Positions 10,064 through 19,077 of a stretch of 55,684 nucleotides of DNA are shown here, one piece after another. This DNA comes from Pseudovibrio sp. Ad37 (lineage in GTDB: Bacteria > Pseudomonadota > Alphaproteobacteria > Rhizobiales > Stappiaceae). The notes below the pieces were generated by a model. The model did not search any database. It saw only the letters and a list, made by a program, of their open reading frames with translations, and was not told the DNA's origin. The number at the start of each line of letters is the position of its first letter. Within the stretch, counting starts at the first letter, position 1. The position numbers and the translations under genes are program-made. Location of the stretch: positions 1 to 55,684 of the forward strand of contig NZ_LMCF01000001.1 of NCBI RefSeq assembly GCF_001623075.1. Reading direction: 5' to 3'.

Positions 10064-12328
10064 TTATACCGGAATATTATTTTCGGATGCAAAGTTCGCC
10101 AGGAACTCGCGAATGTCGTCCGTCCCTTTACCCGCTTCCAATTGTTTCAGCAACTCTTCTGAAAGTGCTGATAGATCCAAAGAGCGTAACATCGCCTTAA
10201 CAGGACCAATAGAAGCCGGAGACATAGAGAGATTTCTATATCCGATCGCCAGCAAAGCCATTGCAGCAAGGGGTTGGCCGCCAAGCTCACCACAAAGGGT
10301 AACCGGCGTATCCATCTTATCACCAATAACAACGATCTTACGCAGTGCTCGTAGGAAGCTAGGAGACAGAGCATCAAATCGCTCCGCAACCAACGTGTTG
10401 CCTCGATCAACCGCATAAAAGAACTGGAACAGATCGTTGGAGCCAACAGAGACGAAATCCACTTCCTTGTAGATCTCTTCAAGCTGGTAAAGCAGCGCCG
10501 GAACTTCCAGCATGACACCAAGTTTCAGCTCTTTAGGTGTATCATGACCGTGCTGGCGCAGATGCTTTAGTTCGCGCTCAACATAATCCTTCGCCTGCTG
10601 AAATTCAGAAACATCTGCCACCATCGGGAACATGATGCGCAAGGAGCGCCCTGCCCCTGCATGCAACATTGCTCTGATCTGAGTACGCAGCAAACCCGGA
10701 CGATCCAAGCCAAAGCGAATTGCACGCCAGCCCATGGCTGGGTTCTCTTCTTGTGCCAAACGCAAGTAAGGCAGAACTTTATCACCGCCAATATCCAGAG
10801 AGCGGAAGGTAACTGGCTTGTCACCAGCTGCATCCAGCACCTTGGAATACAGTGTGTGCTGTTCCTGCATTCTTGGGAAAGCAGAAGCCACCATAAATTG
10901 CAGTTCAGTACGGAAAAGCCCAACACCATCAGCGCCAGCATCTTCCATACTTGGCAAATCAACCAGCAGACCAGCATTCAGCTGAAGCTTAACATCCACA
11001 CCGTCTTTAGTAACGGTCGGCTCATCACGAAGTTGGCGATAAATTTCCTGACGCTTGGAACGTAGACGAACCTTGTCTGCAAAAGCTTGTTCAACATCAT
11101 TCGCTGGACGAAGGAAGATCTGACCGATCTCGCCATCCACAATGATGGCATCAGTCGCTTCCACCAGGGAAACAATGTCTTCAACCTGACCAACTGTCGG
11201 AATGCCAAGCGCACGTGCAACAATGGTCACGTGACTGGTTGGGCCGCTTTCTTCCAGAACGAGGCCGCGAATACGATCCCGGTCATAATCCAGCAGTTCA
11301 GCGGCGCCCATGTTACGCGCAATGATGATGGCGTCTTTCGGCAGATCATCTTCGCCGCTGTGGTTCTTGCCCATCAGCTCGCGAATGAGGCGGTGCGCCA
11401 GATCATCAAGATCATGCAGGCGCTCACGCAAATACGGATCTGTCTGCCGGAGCATCTGAGCACGTGTATCGCTTTGAACTTTCTCAACAGCAGCTTCAGC
11501 CGTCAAACCATTGCGGATCGCTTCATCAATCTTCCGGATCCATCCGCGATCATAGGCAAACATCCGGTAAGCTTCCAGAACTTCACGGTGTTCGCCGTGC
11601 TGGGAAAACTCACCGCTTGCCAGCATATGATCAAGCGACTGACGCAAGCGCGTGACAGATTCTTCGAGGCGCTTCTTTTCAGTGTCCGCATCCTCGGCAA
11701 TCAGATTGGTGATAACCACACGCGGTTCATGCAGAACAACGTGGCCAAGACCAATACCATCAGCAAGGGCGACACCCTTCAGATGCATCGGACGGATCAC
11801 ATCAATCGTTGTGCCTTGCTGCGCAATTGCTTCCAGCTCACCAGCCGCGACCATCTCCGCGATAACCATCGCGGTGGTCTGCAGGGCTTCTACTTCGTCT
11901 TCAAAGTAGGTCCGGTGGTCTTTGTTCTGAACAACAAGCACGCCAAGCGTACGTCCCGCACGCAGGATCGGCACGCCAAGGAAGGAGTTGTAATTCTCTT
12001 CGCCCGTCTCAGGACGATAGGCAAACGCCGGGTGCGCCTGCGCATTTGGTAGGTTGAGCGGTCTGGCATCAGAGGAAATCAAGCCAACAAGACCCTCACC
12101 AACCTTCAGAGAAGTATGGTGAACCGCGTCCTTATGAAGGCCCTCTGTTGCATACAGCTCAAGAACCCCATCCGCGCGCAAAATGTACACGGAACACACT
12201 TCCGCAACCACGTTTGCCGCGATCAGACGTACAATCTTGTCGAGCCGTTCCTGCGCATTAATCGGCTCCGCCATCACTTCACGAAGCTTACGGAGGAGTA
12301 CGCGCGGTCCGGCCAAGCTGCTGCGCAT
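10064..12328 (-). CDS. ptsP: Phosphoenolpyruvate-protein phosphotransferase of the nitrogen PTS (EI-Ntr)
   Basis: First enzyme of the regulatory PTS-Ntr chain: takes phosphate from PEP and passes it to NPr. It has 754 residues. An N-terminal GAF domain (about 20-160) distinguishes EI-Ntr from sugar EI. It is followed by the EI N-terminal domain, the swivelling phosphohistidine domain with active-site H366 in SGPTSHVTIVARALGIP, and the PEP-binding TIM barrel with the C-terminal LCGELGG cysteine motif. In alphaproteobacteria GAF binding of glutamine or alpha-ketoglutarate links the chain to nitrogen state (family knowledge). The gene follows lysC after a 97-base gap containing two hairpins. Confidence 0.96.
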   Translation of the reverse strand: MRSSLAGPRVLLRKLREVMAEPINAQERLDKIVRLIAANVVAEVCSVYILRADGVLELYATEGLHKDAVHHTSLKVGEGLVGLISSDARPLNLPNAQAHPAFAYRPETGEENYNSFLGVPILRAGRTLGVLVVQNKDHRTYFEDEVEALQTTAMVIAEMVAAGELEAIAQQGTTIDVIRPMHLKGVALADGIGLGHVVLHEPRVVITNLIAEDADTEKKRLEESVTRLRQSLDHMLASGEFSQHGEHREVLEAYRMFAYDRGWIRKIDEAIRNGLTAEAAVEKVQSDTRAQMLRQTDPYLRERLHDLDDLAHRLIRELMGKNHSGEDDLPKDAIIIARNMGAAELLDYDRDRIRGLVLEESGPTSHVTIVARALGIPTVGQVEDIVSLVEATDAIIVDGEIGQIFLRPANDVEQAFADKVRLRSKRQEIYRQLRDEPTVTKDGVDVKLQLNAGLLVDLPSMEDAGADGVGLFRTELQFMVASAFPRMQEQHTLYSKVLDAAGDKPVTFRSLDIGGDKVLPYLRLAQEENPAMGWRAIRFGLDRPGLLRTQIRAMLHAGAGRSLRIMFPMVADVSEFQQAKDYVERELKHLRQHGHDTPKELKLGVMLEVPALLYQLEEIYKEVDFVSVGSNDLFQFFYAVDRGNTLVAERFDALSPSFLRALRKIVVIGDKMDTPVTLCGELGGQPLAAMALLAIGYRNLSMSPASIGPVKAMLRSLDLSALSEELLKQLEAGKGTDDIREFLANFASENNIPV

Positions 12329-12353
12329 GCTCCGCCCTACCTATAATTCTGCT

Positions 12354-12403
12354 GGCCTTTTTAACAGGCCACGTTGTGCCTTGGAAGTTGACCAAGACAC
12401 AAC
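12354..12403 (-). other. Two stem-loops in the lysC-ptsP intergenic region
   Basis: Reading leftward, hairpin 1 is GTTGTG-CTTGG (12403-12392) paired with 12384-12373, a 12-bp stem with a seven-base loop. Hairpin 2 is GGCCT / AGGCC (12370-12354). The single non-Watson-Crick position in hairpin 1 is G-U in the minus-strand RNA but C-A in the plus strand, so selection would be on the lysC-ptsP transcript. There is no T run. It may modulate ptsP expression or protect lysC mRNA (inference). Confidence 0.55.
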
Positions 12404-12425
12404 AATATTCTCGACAGTAGGAAAC

Positions 12426-13676
12426 CTAGCCGTCAAGTCCGTATAGCGAATGGAGAGTACGAACCGCAAGTTCCGTATACGCGGAATCGATCAGAACAGA
12501 GATTTTAATCTCAGATGTCGTAATCGCGCGGATGTTAATCCCCTTCTCAGCCAGGCCTTCAAAACACTGGGCTGCAACACCGGCATGCGAACGCATACCC
12601 ATGCCGATTACGGAAACTTTTACAACATCAGTAGCGCCTTCGATATTCTCGAAGCCAATTTCCTCGACGTTCTCCTCAATTACCTTGCGCGCACGCTCGT
12701 AATCGCTCTCTGGAACGGTAAAGGTGATGTCAGTCGTCTTCCCATCTGGTGAGATGTTCTGGACGATCATGTCTACGTTGATGTTGCCTTCAGCCAACGG
12801 GCCAAACACTCTGGACGCAATGCCAGGTTTGTCAGCAACGTTGCGGATAGAAATCTGTGCTTCGTCTTTTGAGTAAGCGATGCCAGTGACGACTTGTTGT
12901 TCCAAAATCTCGTCCTCGTCGCAAATAAGTGTACCTACAGGTGTTCCGTCAGCGCTAATCTGCGGGGCATCCGGATCATCAAAGCTGGAACGTACAAACG
13001 TACGAACGCCGTGAACCATCGCCATCTCAACAGAACGGACCTGCAAAACCTTTGCACCAAGAGAAGCCATTTCCAGCATCTCTTCAAACGCAACACGTTC
13101 CAAACGGGTTGCCTTGGCCACCACACGCGGGTCAGTGGTATAAACACCGTCCACATCCGTGTAGATATCACAGCGGTCTGCCTGAATTGCAGCTGCAATT
13201 GCCACTGCACTGGTATCAGATCCACCACGTCCAAGCGTCGCAAGCCTGTTGTCCGGGGCAACGCCCTGAAAACCTGCACACACAGCAACCTGTCCACGCT
13301 CCAGGCGTTCAATGAGAGTTTGACCTTCAATACTCTCAATACGCGCTGCGCCATGGGCTTCATTTGTACGGATAGGAATCTGCCATCCTTGCCAGGACCG
13401 CGCTTCCACACCCATATCTTGCAGCACAATCGCCAACAAGCCAGAAGTTACCTGCTCACCAGAGGCAACAACCGCATCATATTCACGCGCATCATGCAGC
13501 GCTGCAGCATCTCTTGTATAACCGACCAAGGTATTCGTCACGCCAGCCATAGCGGACACGACAACAGCAACCTGGTTGCCTGCTTCCACTTCACGCTTTA
13601 CATGCCGAGCAACATTTCTAATACGCTCTAGGTCGGCAACGGAGGTGCCGCCAAACTTCATAACCAAACGGGCCAT
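12426..13676 (-). CDS. lysC: Aspartate kinase
   Basis: Phosphorylates aspartate in the first step to lysine, threonine, methionine and diaminopimelate. It has 416 residues from the ATG at 13676, which follows GGAGG; the open frame runs 78 codons further upstream but overlaps the divergent ubiG and has no family similarity there. The N-terminal kinase domain starts [19 protein letters not shown] and has [15 protein letters not shown]. Two C-terminal ACT domains (about 265-410) bind lysine/threonine for feedback control. It is the first gene of the leftward lysC-ptsP-prfA-prmC run. Confidence 0.96.
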   Translation of the reverse strand: MARLVMKFGGTSVADLERIRNVARHVKREVEAGNQVAVVVSAMAGVTNTLVGYTRDAAALHDAREYDAVVASGEQVTSGLLAIVLQDMGVEARSWQGWQIPIRTNEAHGAARIESIEGQTLIERLERGQVAVCAGFQGVAPDNRLATLGRGGSDTSAVAIAAAIQADRCDIYTDVDGVYTTDPRVVAKATRLERVAFEEMLEMASLGAKVLQVRSVEMAMVHGVRTFVRSSFDDPDAPQISADGTPVGTLICDEDEILEQQVVTGIAYSKDEAQISIRNVADKPGIASRVFGPLAEGNINVDMIVQNISPDGKTTDITFTVPESDYERARKVIEENVEEIGFENIEGATDVVKVSVIGMGMRSHAGVAAQCFEGLAEKGINIRAITTSEIKISVLIDSAYTELAVRTLHSLYGLDG

Positions 13677-13832
13677 CGCTTCCCAAATTCCTCCGAGGGC
13701 CTTTGTGATGAACCGATCATCACTACAAACGGCGCTAATCCATACAACTAGCGCCCTTCTATCGCAACCAGCGGCTTGACAAAAACCGCGATTAGACCCA
13801 CCAGTACCGGGATGAAAGTGGAGAGTTGAGCT

Positions 13833-14609
13833 ATGAGCACCGCGCAAAAACCAAGCAACGCCGCCAAAAACCCGGCACAAACCACAATCGACCCGGCGGA
13901 AGTTGCGCATTTCTCATCAATTGCATCGGAATGGTGGGATCCCACTGGAAAGTTTCGCCCTCTCCACAAATTCAGCCCAGTTCGCATCTCCTATATCAAA
14001 GAGTACGCCTGTGACCACTTTGGTCGAGACGAAACATCCCCTAAGGCACTAGAAGGACTACGGATTTTGGACATCGGCTGCGGCGGTGGCCTACTCGCTG
14101 AGCCCATGGCTCGCATGGGTGCAACCGTTGTCGGAGCAGATGCATCTGAAACCAACATCAAAGTCGCCACACTTCATGCACAGCAATCTGGCCTCAACAT
14201 CGACTATCGCGCACAAACCGCTGAATCTCTAGTTGAGGCAGGCGAACAATTCGACATCGTGCTCAACATGGAAGTCGTGGAGCATGTTGCAGACGTTCCA
14301 CTGTTCATGAACTCCTGTGCAGATCTTGTGCGTCCCGGTGGAATGATGTTCGTTGCAACTATCAACAGAACTCTGAAAGCCTATGCCCTCGCGATTGTCG
14401 CGGCTGAACGCGTTCTCCGCTGGTTGCCAAAAGGCACCCACCAATATGAGAAGCTGGTTCGCCCGGAAGAGCTGGAAGCACCCCTCAATGAATCCGGCAT
14501 GAACATTTACGAGCGCTGCGGAGTGAGCTTCAATCCGCTGACAGACAGCTGGTCCAGAACAACCGATCTGGATGTAAACTACATGGTAATAGCTCGGAAG
14601 CCAGAGTAA
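13833..14609 (+). CDS. ubiG: Ubiquinone biosynthesis O-methyltransferase
   Basis: SAM-dependent O-methyltransferase acting twice in ubiquinone synthesis, at the inner membrane face. It has 258 residues. The diagnostic N-terminus [26 protein letters not shown] is followed by motif [30 protein letters not shown], and [16 protein letters not shown] near the C-terminus, all typical of UbiG. It is transcribed divergently from lysC with about 156 bases between the starts. The ATG at 13833 is preceded by GAG-rich sequence. Confidence 0.95.
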   Translation: MSTAQKPSNAAKNPAQTTIDPAEVAHFSSIASEWWDPTGKFRPLHKFSPVRISYIKEYACDHFGRDETSPKALEGLRILDIGCGGGLLAEPMARMGATVVGADASETNIKVATLHAQQSGLNIDYRAQTAESLVEAGEQFDIVLNMEVVEHVADVPLFMNSCADLVRPGGMMFVATINRTLKAYALAIVAAERVLRWLPKGTHQYEKLVRPEELEAPLNESGMNIYERCGVSFNPLTDSWSRTTDLDVNYMVIARKPE

Positions 14610-14641
14610 CAGCTGGCATCCAATGACTAAGGAGAATGAAA

Positions 14642-15349
14642 ATGCCAGAAACAGCACCTGCAGAAACTGTCGTTTTCATTCCCGGCCTTACCAGCACCGG
14701 CACTTTGTTCGGCCCTCAGATCAACTCTCTGAAAGAGCGCCCAATCATCATTGCCGAAACCTGCGCCATGGACTCCATAGGGGCCATGGCACAAAGGCTG
14801 CTGGATCACGCCCCAGAAAAATTCGCTCTCCTCGGCATGTCCATGGGTGGTTACGTCGCTCTGGAGGTGATTCGACTGGCGCCTGAACGTATCAGCCGTC
14901 TTGCGCTCATAAACACCAACGCCAGAGGCGACACCCCCGCCCAGACGCAACTTCGCCATACACAGATCGAGATTGCGAGGAAGGGAGGCTTCCACAAAAT
15001 CGCCTCCATGCAATACCCTCAACTTGTCCACCCTGCCCGCCACGACGACACAGCGCTTCGGCAAGTGGTTTTCGATATGGCTGCTGATATTGGCGCTGAT
15101 AACTTCCTGAAGCAGCAAAACGCAATCATCAACCGCCGAGACCAAAGACCGGACCTTCCGGCAATCCAGTGCCCGGCGATTATCGTTGCAGGCGAAGAAG
15201 ACAGTTTGCTTCCGCTGGATAGATGCCGCGAAATGCATGACGCAATACCAAACAGCAAGCTACACATCATCCCGGATTGCGGTCATCTGTCTACACTGGA
15301 ACACCCAGTCCATACCAGCGAACTCATTCAAGACTGGTTGGATGCGTAG
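14642..15349 (+). CDS. Alpha/beta fold hydrolase
   Basis: A cytoplasmic serine hydrolase of 235 residues with the nucleophile elbow GMSMGGYVA, a charge-relay Asp in VAGEEDSLLP and His in PDCGHLSTLEHP. The substrate cannot be read from the sequence; esterase or C-C hydrolase are possible. The start at 14642 lies seven bases after AAGGAG; ATG at 14636 would be too close. It follows ubiG by 32 bases and may share its transcript. Confidence 0.85.
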   Translation: MPETAPAETVVFIPGLTSTGTLFGPQINSLKERPIIIAETCAMDSIGAMAQRLLDHAPEKFALLGMSMGGYVALEVIRLAPERISRLALINTNARGDTPAQTQLRHTQIEIARKGGFHKIASMQYPQLVHPARHDDTALRQVVFDMAADIGADNFLKQQNAIINRRDQRPDLPAIQCPAIIVAGEEDSLLPLDRCREMHDAIPNSKLHIIPDCGHLSTLEHPVHTSELIQDWLDA

Positions 15350-15570
15350 CTACGCCTGCAAATTTAACTAGTTCTTCAGAAAAAAGCCGCTGAAATCCCT
15401 TAGAATCCAGAATATCATTTTGCCAATATTAGCGCCTATAAACAGGAGGGTGTACGCGGCGTAAGTTACCGGCAAACGAGCTTCTTCCAACTTCCCTGAT
15501 CGCTCGAAAGATATTGTCTCAAGACCTAGATCGCCGCCCGAGAACTTGATCAAAGTCCGGAGGAGACACG

Positions 15571-16140
15571 ATGTTAAACATCGACAAAGAAATGAAGGAA
15601 GCAATGGAGCGCTGGACCGTTGCGACAGATGGACTGCCTTGGCAAGGCTGGTTCTGGGCGCAGGGTGGAGACCAACTTTCCAACACAGCGTTGGAGCACG
15701 CAATTTCCAACAACAAGTCCATGCTTGAGAACTATCAGGCAATCATGCATGCAAACATGTCTTTCTTTAACAAGCGCATGAAAGCCAACACAGATTTCGT
15801 TCAGGAAATCTGGGATTGCCCAACTGGCATTGAGTTCTCAAAACTTGCCAGCGACTTCATGCAGGAAGCTTTTGAAGATTGTCGGCAGGAAGGTGCCCGC
15901 CAGATGAACCAGATGTCCTCCACAATGAAGGGCACGGTTTCCAAAACGCAGAAGGCAACATCAGAAGCTTTGACAAGCATTGATGATCTGAAAGCAATGG
16001 CACAGGCCGCTCCAACAAAAGTACCGGCTAAACCTCGCCGCAGAGTGCCTCGCAAATCAACAAGCACACGCAGCCGGACAAAGAGCGCGGATAAACCGTC
16101 CTCCCCCCGAGCCCCGGGTAGAAAAGACGTGTCAGCCTGA
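15571..16140 (+). CDS. Phasin family protein
   Basis: A 189-residue protein expected to coat polyhydroxyalkanoate granules. The N-terminal part is amphipathic helix (EMKEAMERWTVATD, GWFWAQGGDQLSNTALEHAISNN) with a phasin-like MANxDFVQEIW segment. After about residue 150 the tail becomes very basic and Pro/Ser/Arg-rich (KPRRRVPRKSTSTRSRTK), resembling histone-like PhaF tails that bind DNA; this may tether granules to the nucleoid (inference). There is a strong GGAGGAG binding site before the ATG at 15571. Its own terminator follows. No other PHA gene lies nearby. Confidence 0.72.
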   Translation: MLNIDKEMKEAMERWTVATDGLPWQGWFWAQGGDQLSNTALEHAISNNKSMLENYQAIMHANMSFFNKRMKANTDFVQEIWDCPTGIEFSKLASDFMQEAFEDCRQEGARQMNQMSSTMKGTVSKTQKATSEALTSIDDLKAMAQAAPTKVPAKPRRRVPRKSTSTRSRTKSADKPSSPRAPGRKDVSA

Positions 16141-16157
16141 TTGAGTGACAGAACAAA

Positions 16158-16191
16158 AAAGGCGCCCTGCTAAACGAGGCGCCTTTCGTTT
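16158..16191 (+). terminator. Bidirectional rho-independent terminator
   Basis: Stem AAAGGCGCC (16158-16166) / GGCGCCTTT (16178-16186), loop of 11, flanked by A and T runs. It lies between the phasin and the convergent DUF1178 gene and should stop both. Confidence 0.85.
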
Positions 16192-16214
16192 TACCATCAT
16201 AACAACATAAGAAA

Positions 16215-16784
16215 TCAGTTGCGGTCTTCTGGCAGCACTGGCAGCGGCATCAGTTCAATACCCTCTTCCAAAAGCTCCTGAGCATCATCGGGAGTAGTTT
16301 CTCCATAGATACCGCGCTCTTCGGTTTCGCCGTAGTGGATCTTGCGTGCTTCCTCGGCAAACTTATCGCCAACATATTCTGAGTTGGTCACAACCTGCTT
16401 GCGAAACTCTCGCAGTGCCTCCACCAGTTCCTTGGCTTTCTCAGGAACTTTTTGCAGATCAACAGCTGGGGTTGCCGTAGCAATAGGCTGCTCAGAACTC
16501 GCTGGGACAGTTCCACCACCTACCTTCTGTTCACTCGCAGCCTTTTCTGTAGCTTTAGCCTGCGCGGCAGCAACGGCTTTTGAAACCTGATGTTCGACCT
16601 GCGCCTTCTTCCGACTTCTCGAAGTAGAAACATTCGGCGCCATCAAGCGTTTATGGATCGATGCACTATCACAAAACGGGCACGTGACCAGCCCCAATTC
16701 TTTTTGCTTATCGTAGTCGCCAGAATTCCGGAACCATCCGTCAAATTCATGCCCGTCGTCGCAGGCAAGTGAGTAGTTAATCAA
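16215..16784 (-). CDS. DUF1178 family protein
   Basis: A 189-residue protein of unknown function. The DUF1178 N-terminus is clear: INYSLACDDGHEFDGWFRNSGDYD, then a C..C pair in VTCPFCDSASIHKRLMAPNVS, suggesting a small zinc site. The middle is Ala/Lys/Glu-rich and variable. The C-terminal part, REFRKQVVTNSEYVGDKFAEEARKIHYGE, is the other conserved block. The only in-frame start is TTG at 16784, which overlaps the TGA stop of the upstream amidase as TTGA, so its translation probably depends on the upstream gene. Confidence 0.88.
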   Translation of the reverse strand: MINYSLACDDGHEFDGWFRNSGDYDKQKELGLVTCPFCDSASIHKRLMAPNVSTSRSRKKAQVEHQVSKAVAAAQAKATEKAASEQKVGGGTVPASSEQPIATATPAVDLQKVPEKAKELVEALREFRKQVVTNSEYVGDKFAEEARKIHYGETEERGIYGETTPDDAQELLEEGIELMPLPVLPEDRN

Positions 16785-17635
16785 CTAACCATCTCCCCAT
16801 TGAGGGAAACAGTCACAACGGAAAACTCACGTGCATTTTCGATGGCAGGAATACGTCGACGTGCTTCATCCACTTTTGCCATTTCAAGTTCACCCAGCAA
16901 AACGCCCGGTTCATCATGATCAAGCTCTGCAATCACTTTGCCCCAAGGGTCAACCATCAAGCTATGACCATAGGTCTGGCGATCATCTTCATGTGTTCCA
17001 CCTTGTGCAGCTGTCACAACAAAGGCACCGTTTTCAATCGCCCGCGCGCGTTGCAATACATGCCAATGCGCTTCACCAGTTTGCTTGGTGAAAGCAGCCG
17101 GACCAGTCAAAACCTGCGCGCCAGCCTTGGATTGCTCGCGGAACAGCGCTGGCTGACGGATATCGTAGCAAATCGCCATGCCAAGCTTGGCCACACCAAG
17201 ATCAATAACAGGAGACACATTGCCTGCGCTGTAGCTTTCAGACTCGCGCCAGCTTTCTCCGTTTGGCAGATCCACATCGAACATATGGATTTTGTCATAA
17301 CGAGCGGAGATCTGCCCTTGAGGAGAAATCATAAAACCGCGGTTGGCCAGCTTGTCATCTTCAAGCCGGATTGCCAGAGATCCGATATGGACCCAGATAT
17401 TCAACTCACCAGCAAGCAAACCCAGTTGCTTCAAAAATGGATCATCACTTTCAAAACTGGAGGCAGCAAGTTGCGCTTTGCGGCTACGTTCCAGCACATT
17501 AGTCATCTCAGGCGTTTGCACATAAACCGCGCCTTCAGCAGCAGCTTCTCTTATCAACGCCTCACAGACATCAAGATTTTCGAGCGGGTTTCGTCCCGTT
17601 CTCATCTGGACACATGCAGCCACAAAACTTGTCAT
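16781..17635 (-). CDS. Carbon-nitrogen hydrolase (nitrilase family, Nit1/Nit2-like amidase)
   Basis: Cytoplasmic amidase of 284 residues with the catalytic triad E43 (QTPEMTN), K115 (RYDKIHMFD) and C156 (AICYDIRQP). The pattern with FDVDLPNGESWRESESYSAG matches Nit-type enzymes that hydrolyse deaminated glutathione or omega-amides; the neighbouring glutaredoxin gene agrees with a glutathione link but does not prove it. The ATG at 17635 is used; a TTG just upstream is an alternative. It overlaps DUF1178 by four bases and follows grxC by 48 bases. Confidence 0.9.
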   Translation of the reverse strand: MTSFVAACVQMRTGRNPLENLDVCEALIREAAAEGAVYVQTPEMTNVLERSRKAQLAASSFESDDPFLKQLGLLAGELNIWVHIGSLAIRLEDDKLANRGFMISPQGQISARYDKIHMFDVDLPNGESWRESESYSAGNVSPVIDLGVAKLGMAICYDIRQPALFREQSKAGAQVLTGPAAFTKQTGEAHWHVLQRARAIENGAFVVTAAQGGTHEDDRQTYGHSLMVDPWGKVIAELDHDEPGVLLGELEMAKVDEARRRIPAIENAREFSVVTVSLNGEMVS

Positions 17636-17683
17636 CAATTCTCACTTTCAAAGCGTAGTTCGCAATACGCTTCCTAAGCTTCT

Positions 17684-17947
17684 TTAAAGACCAACGCTCA
17701 GCAGACCATCGAGGTGCCCGCGGCGCTCCAATGCAAACAGGTCATCACAACCACCAATATGCTCAGTTCCGATAAAGATCTGCGGGAATGTGTTTGCACC
17801 ATTTGCTTTGGCAATCATTTCCTTACGGATCGTTGGATCTTCGCTGTAGTTAAATTCTTTATAATCAACACCCTTCTCATCAAGAAGTCTTTTTGCGCGA
17901 GCACAGAAACCGCACATATCACGGGTGTAGATAGTAACTTGAGCCAT
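17684..17947 (-). CDS. grxC: Glutaredoxin 3
   Basis: An 87-residue dithiol glutaredoxin that reduces disulfides and mixed disulfides with glutathione. The redox centre is CGFC (C12-C15), with the glutathione-binding TFPQIFI and GGCDDL segments. The ATG at 17947 follows AAGGAC; an open frame continues 17 codons upstream but is not part of the family. It stands between comF and the amidase and is likely in the same leftward operon, an order common in this group. Confidence 0.95.
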   Translation of the reverse strand: MAQVTIYTRDMCGFCARAKRLLDEKGVDYKEFNYSEDPTIRKEMIAKANGANTFPQIFIGTEHIGGCDDLFALERRGHLDGLLSVGL

Positions 17948-18103
17948 ATTCTTGTCCTTTGGATACACAGCGAAGGCCAATAGAAATTCAGCCATCAAAA
18001 CTGAAGTCTATATGGCCCACGACCAAGTAAACCGCAAGACCACCTCAACTCAAGTTGATCACTTCGTTATATCGCATAGGCTGAAACAGCCTTTCAACAA
18101 CAC

Positions 18104-18949
18104 TCAATCACTATCATCAGACATATTTTCAGGATCGACCAGAGCAAAAACAAGTACATCAACCTGTTGCGCACCTGCAGCTTTCAAAACCCGAGCACAT
18201 TCTTCAACGGTTGCCCCAGTCGTCAATACATCATCAACCAGCACCACATGAGCACCAGATACCTTTGGCAGAAAATGATCGGCAATTGCAAAGGCACCTT
18301 TTACATTGGCTGTCCTTGCCCCTCGTTTGAGCCCAACTTGCTGGTTGGTGCGCCGTGTTCGAACTAAACCGTCAAGAAGCACCTGTCCCGACAAATGACG
18401 ACCAACGTCCTTCACCAGCAAGGCAGATTGATTATAGGTACGCTCTCGCAATCGCGAACTATGGAGGGGAACCGGAACAAGAAAGCTCTCAGCTTCGACA
18501 AGTTCTGCTGCTACATTGAGCATGCATCTGGCAAGAAACTTCGATAACCGTATCTCTCCATAAAATTTGAACTGCTTCACCAATTCTCGTGCAGGCCCAT
18601 TGTAAAGGGCTGCTGCCCGGGCTCGATCATAATCAGGCGGATTAACAAGAGCAGTGGCACTCCAGGCGTTCGGTCCCAACTCATAATGCAACGGAACACC
18701 AAGCCGCTCACAATAAGGAGCCGAAATCAATTCCAGTGTCTGCCAACAAGACAGACACAAACCACCTTCACCCTGAACCAAATCGATACAAATCGGGCAG
18801 CTATGAGGAAACAGAGCATCCAGAACAAAGTTTAACCCCCGCCGTAAGTGAGAGGCCACCTTTATATTGCTTAAGCTGGGTTTGAGAGGTTGCTCAGCTC
18901 TATCCACTGCATCAGGCAACCACTCCAGAGAAGAAAACTTGTCGCTCAT
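18104..18949 (-). CDS. comF: ComF family phosphoribosyltransferase-like protein
   Basis: A 281-residue protein of the ComF/GntX type. An N-terminal four-cysteine zinc knuckle (CPIC ... CLSC, then C) is followed by a type I PRTase fold with the PRPP motif VVLVDDVLTTGAT (about residues 235-247). In Gram-positives ComF serves DNA uptake; in alphaproteobacteria the role is unclear. It leads the comF-grxC-amidase-DUF1178 group and is divergent from the methyltransferase at 19078. Confidence 0.9.
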   Translation of the reverse strand: MSDKFSSLEWLPDAVDRAEQPLKPSLSNIKVASHLRRGLNFVLDALFPHSCPICIDLVQGEGGLCLSCWQTLELISAPYCERLGVPLHYELGPNAWSATALVNPPDYDRARAAALYNGPARELVKQFKFYGEIRLSKFLARCMLNVAAELVEAESFLVPVPLHSSRLRERTYNQSALLVKDVGRHLSGQVLLDGLVRTRRTNQQVGLKRGARTANVKGAFAIADHFLPKVSGAHVVLVDDVLTTGATVEECARVLKAAGAQQVDVLVFALVDPENMSDDSD

Positions 18950-19077
18950 CTGTGCTCACCGTATATATCTGCAGCAGAAGTAAGCTAACAAAGCCTCCGT
19001 CGAACATCACTCCATGTTCAATGGGGTTATAATTTCCAATAGTGCACACGCAGCACAGTCTGGCCAAAGGCGCCCTC

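Noticed and set aside
11087-12052. A 321-codon open frame antisense to ptsP
   Set aside because: Same reason: it shadows a complete EI-Ntr gene and has no recognisable domain.
13677-13910. A possible 78-residue N-terminal extension of aspartate kinase
   Set aside because: It overlaps ubiG, lacks similarity to the kinase family, and the ATG at 13676 has GGAGG upstream.
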